Source: Thysanoteuthis rhombus
Taxonomy: Eukaryota > Mollusca > Cephalopoda > Oegopsida > Thysanoteuthidae
Assembly (NCBI GenBank): GCA_963457665.1
Contig: OY735215.1
Span: 28,411,597-28,475,596 of the forward strand
Length of the DNA stretch: 64,000 nucleotides
Reading direction: 5' to 3'
Part shown: in pieces, positions 61,800 to 64,000 of the stretch
How positions within the stretch are numbered: position 1 is the first letter of the stretch
Layout: each line of letters starts with the position of its first letter
Notes under the pieces: model-generated
Database searches by the model: none
The model's input: only the letters and a program-made list of their open reading frames with translations
Told to the model about the DNA's origin: nothing
Program-made: the position numbers and the translations under genes

Positions 61800-64000
61800 T
61801 ATACATCATTGCTACATTTCATTGATCTTACATAATTCTACTTGGTTGATTTTGGGATTTTAATCCTATTGCTCCAATTTTGGTGATCTATTCAATACCG
61901 GTGGTTAAGTACAGGAAGCAAAAGGAACGTAATCTTCAAACGCATTTATGCGGCGGTTTGTGGTGATTGATTATATAAATCCAGGGTTATTCACTGATTA
62001 GAGCAATAGTTATTGGTAACAAATTATATCCTCTGCTAAGTTTCTTGTATTTTACCAGGACCCCTTCAATACAGCATCTAGAAGTTCCTCTTTGTACTCA
62101 GTAGATATGAATAACTAAGCTTAATGAAGTATTATATAATTGGCAATTAAAGGGTGATGCCAAATAAGTTGAAATGTCATGGAAAATGCTGAGAGAGAGA
62201 GAGAGAGAGAGGCACGTTGAAGCGGGTTGTCATTTGGCCGTTGTGGTATGAGAATTTCCCAGAGGGTAGTTCATTCATTACGTTTCATTCTGAAGTTAGA
62301 GAAAACAAACTGTTCAACTTTTTTTTGTGCTACCCTATTTTTAAGGCTTCATCTCTTTAAAATCATCTAGTCCTGCAATATTCAAACTGTGTTCCACAGA
62401 ACTAAGTGCTTTTTTTTTTTTTCTTTTTTGTTATATACTTAATAATTCTTCAATACATAAACGATTCCTTCACGTCTTTATTTTATTTCTTCATCACCAA
62501 TACTACTTTTCATATAAGAAATTGATGTTGTGCATTTTTAATTAAAAACATATTGGTTATTTACATGACATGGACACTATTCAGTCAGTAGTCGTTCACG
62601 TGTCTATTACTTTCAGTAAGCTTCGTTTTCACTTTTTCATTTGAGTGTGTATTTTCTATTTGGATTGATAAATATTCAGATAATTCCATGAACAAGACCA
62701 ATATCCAATACTTACATCTAATATACTTCTAGTACTAAGTTAAGTTTATTTTTTTGTAATGCTTGTATAACTTATAGGAATAATTAAGAAAAAATTTCTG
62801 CAAAAAATCAACATGGATGAAAAAATAGTTTATAAAACTTATATACAAGTAACTTGAGACAGGAACGTAATTGGATGTATTTATTGATATATAATCAACT
62901 TCTCTCATGAAAAACAAAATAATTGTACACTGTGATATCAACAAATAAACTATTTGACTTTCTAAAATCAAATTTAAGATTATTTCTTGAATATGTAGAT
63001 TTGATATCCAAAATAATAATGGTAGTACTCTTACATTGGACTACTAAGTTGTATTAGTCACTAGAGAACAAAGGAGTCCACACATGGTCAAAGTTTCCGC
63101 ATGAAAAGGACGTTTGGATAGAATATATATGTTATAGACAGTATGTATATTACAGCTGAAAAAGAAAACATGAACATTTAGGTTGATAGCTGGATCTATG
63201 AATTATTGTTGAAGTGAGATATGCAAGTTATTACTTATAGAGAAGGAAATGTTAGTTAATTTAAAGGCAAAATTGAGCTAGTACAGGTGACATAGGTTTT
63301 GAGTAGGTGCCATTCTTGTGTGAAAGTTGTGGAGAACAGTAAAGACTACTGAAATAATTGGGTTTCAATAGAGTTAGCTGGCAACTGCCAAGATGTTATT
63401 AAAAGATGGGCAATCAGTGGAGAGATATGAACAAAGCGATGTAGGCAAATCAAGTATATACCGAGGCTATGGAGGCTCCTGTCGTCAAAAGTGACAGCAC
63501 AGAGATGTGATGCCAAAATTAAGTGAATCAGAAAAGTCTCTGCGTAACTTTTGCTTTTCTAGCATATGTAAGTCACGGTAGATAAATGGTATGACGCATG
63601 GTCAAATGGATCCATGTGTCTTCCCAGAAGTAAAGAGAAAATTTAAAAAATAAAGGGAAGATAACCAGCCGAGCAATTGTGACTGCACTCCACCTAATAA
63701 GCTGATAAATGAGACATGATAAACGGATGTTTAAGGTATTGGTGAATTGGAGCTGAAGGAAGTGGCGTCATTGAATATATGGCTAGCTCTTTGGTTTCAT
63801 TTTAAAGCTATATACTTATTCGTATTTCAGATAGAATTGAACGGGCTACTACAAATGTACCGAAATGTAATCACCTGATAACCCTGCTTGCCGATAAAAC
63901 TAAGTGGGGGGGGGATCCTAGATATCGAAACAGTCCCCATTCTACTTGATCATTAACTGAAAGTTGTGAGTTTTTTTTTTTTGTTTTTTTTTTTTTTTTT
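61800..64000. other. Intergenic, no gene seen
   Basis: AT-rich, with short open frames only and a (GA)11 tract at 62191. The last 30 bases are mostly T. Confidence 0.55.
62191..62212. repeat. (GA)n microsatellite
   Basis: Eleven GA units. Confidence 0.95.

Overview
The window is AT-rich animal DNA. Genes are sparse, introns are long (up to about 15 kb), and (TA)n and poly(A/T) tracts, tRNA-derived SINEs, mariner/Tc1 remnants and short inverted-repeat elements (MITEs) are dense. The one gene I can name, NRF1, has an invertebrate-type sequence. This repeat mix fits a mollusc and quite possibly a cephalopod, but that is inference and not proven by any single feature.

Layout. Positions 1-22.9 kb hold no recognisable host gene. 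This is the region downstream of NRF1, filled with mariner fragments, SINE copies, paired MITEs, a Tc1-type transposon with about 200-bp inverted ends (13448-14651) and low-complexity tracts. Positions 22917-47891 hold the coding exons of NRF1 on the minus strand: eight constitutive exons giving a predicted 487-residue protein. A ninth, phase-compatible exon (31234-31483) would replace the usual C-terminus with a tail carrying two SUMO-type motifs. The NRF1 introns carry several insertions, including a foldback element with a tRNA-like core at 39287-39696 that ends only about 50 bp from an NRF1 exon. Positions 47.9-51.5 kb are the probable NRF1 5' region: a CpG-richer patch, a consensus splice donor at 51307 and a CTCF-like site at 51399-51412.

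From 51.5 to 60.4 kb is repeat-rich DNA with a LINE fragment lying between inverted repeats and a local duplication at 56-58 kb. At 60386-60795 there is a well-formed plus-strand terminal coding exon of an unidentified second gene, followed by a three-unit tandem repeat. The rest, to 64 kb, is low-complexity and without recognisable genes.

Functionally, NRF1 is a homodimeric transcription factor controlling nuclear genes for mitochondrial and housekeeping functions. The unidentified plus-strand gene ends within the window, and its upstream exons were not located.
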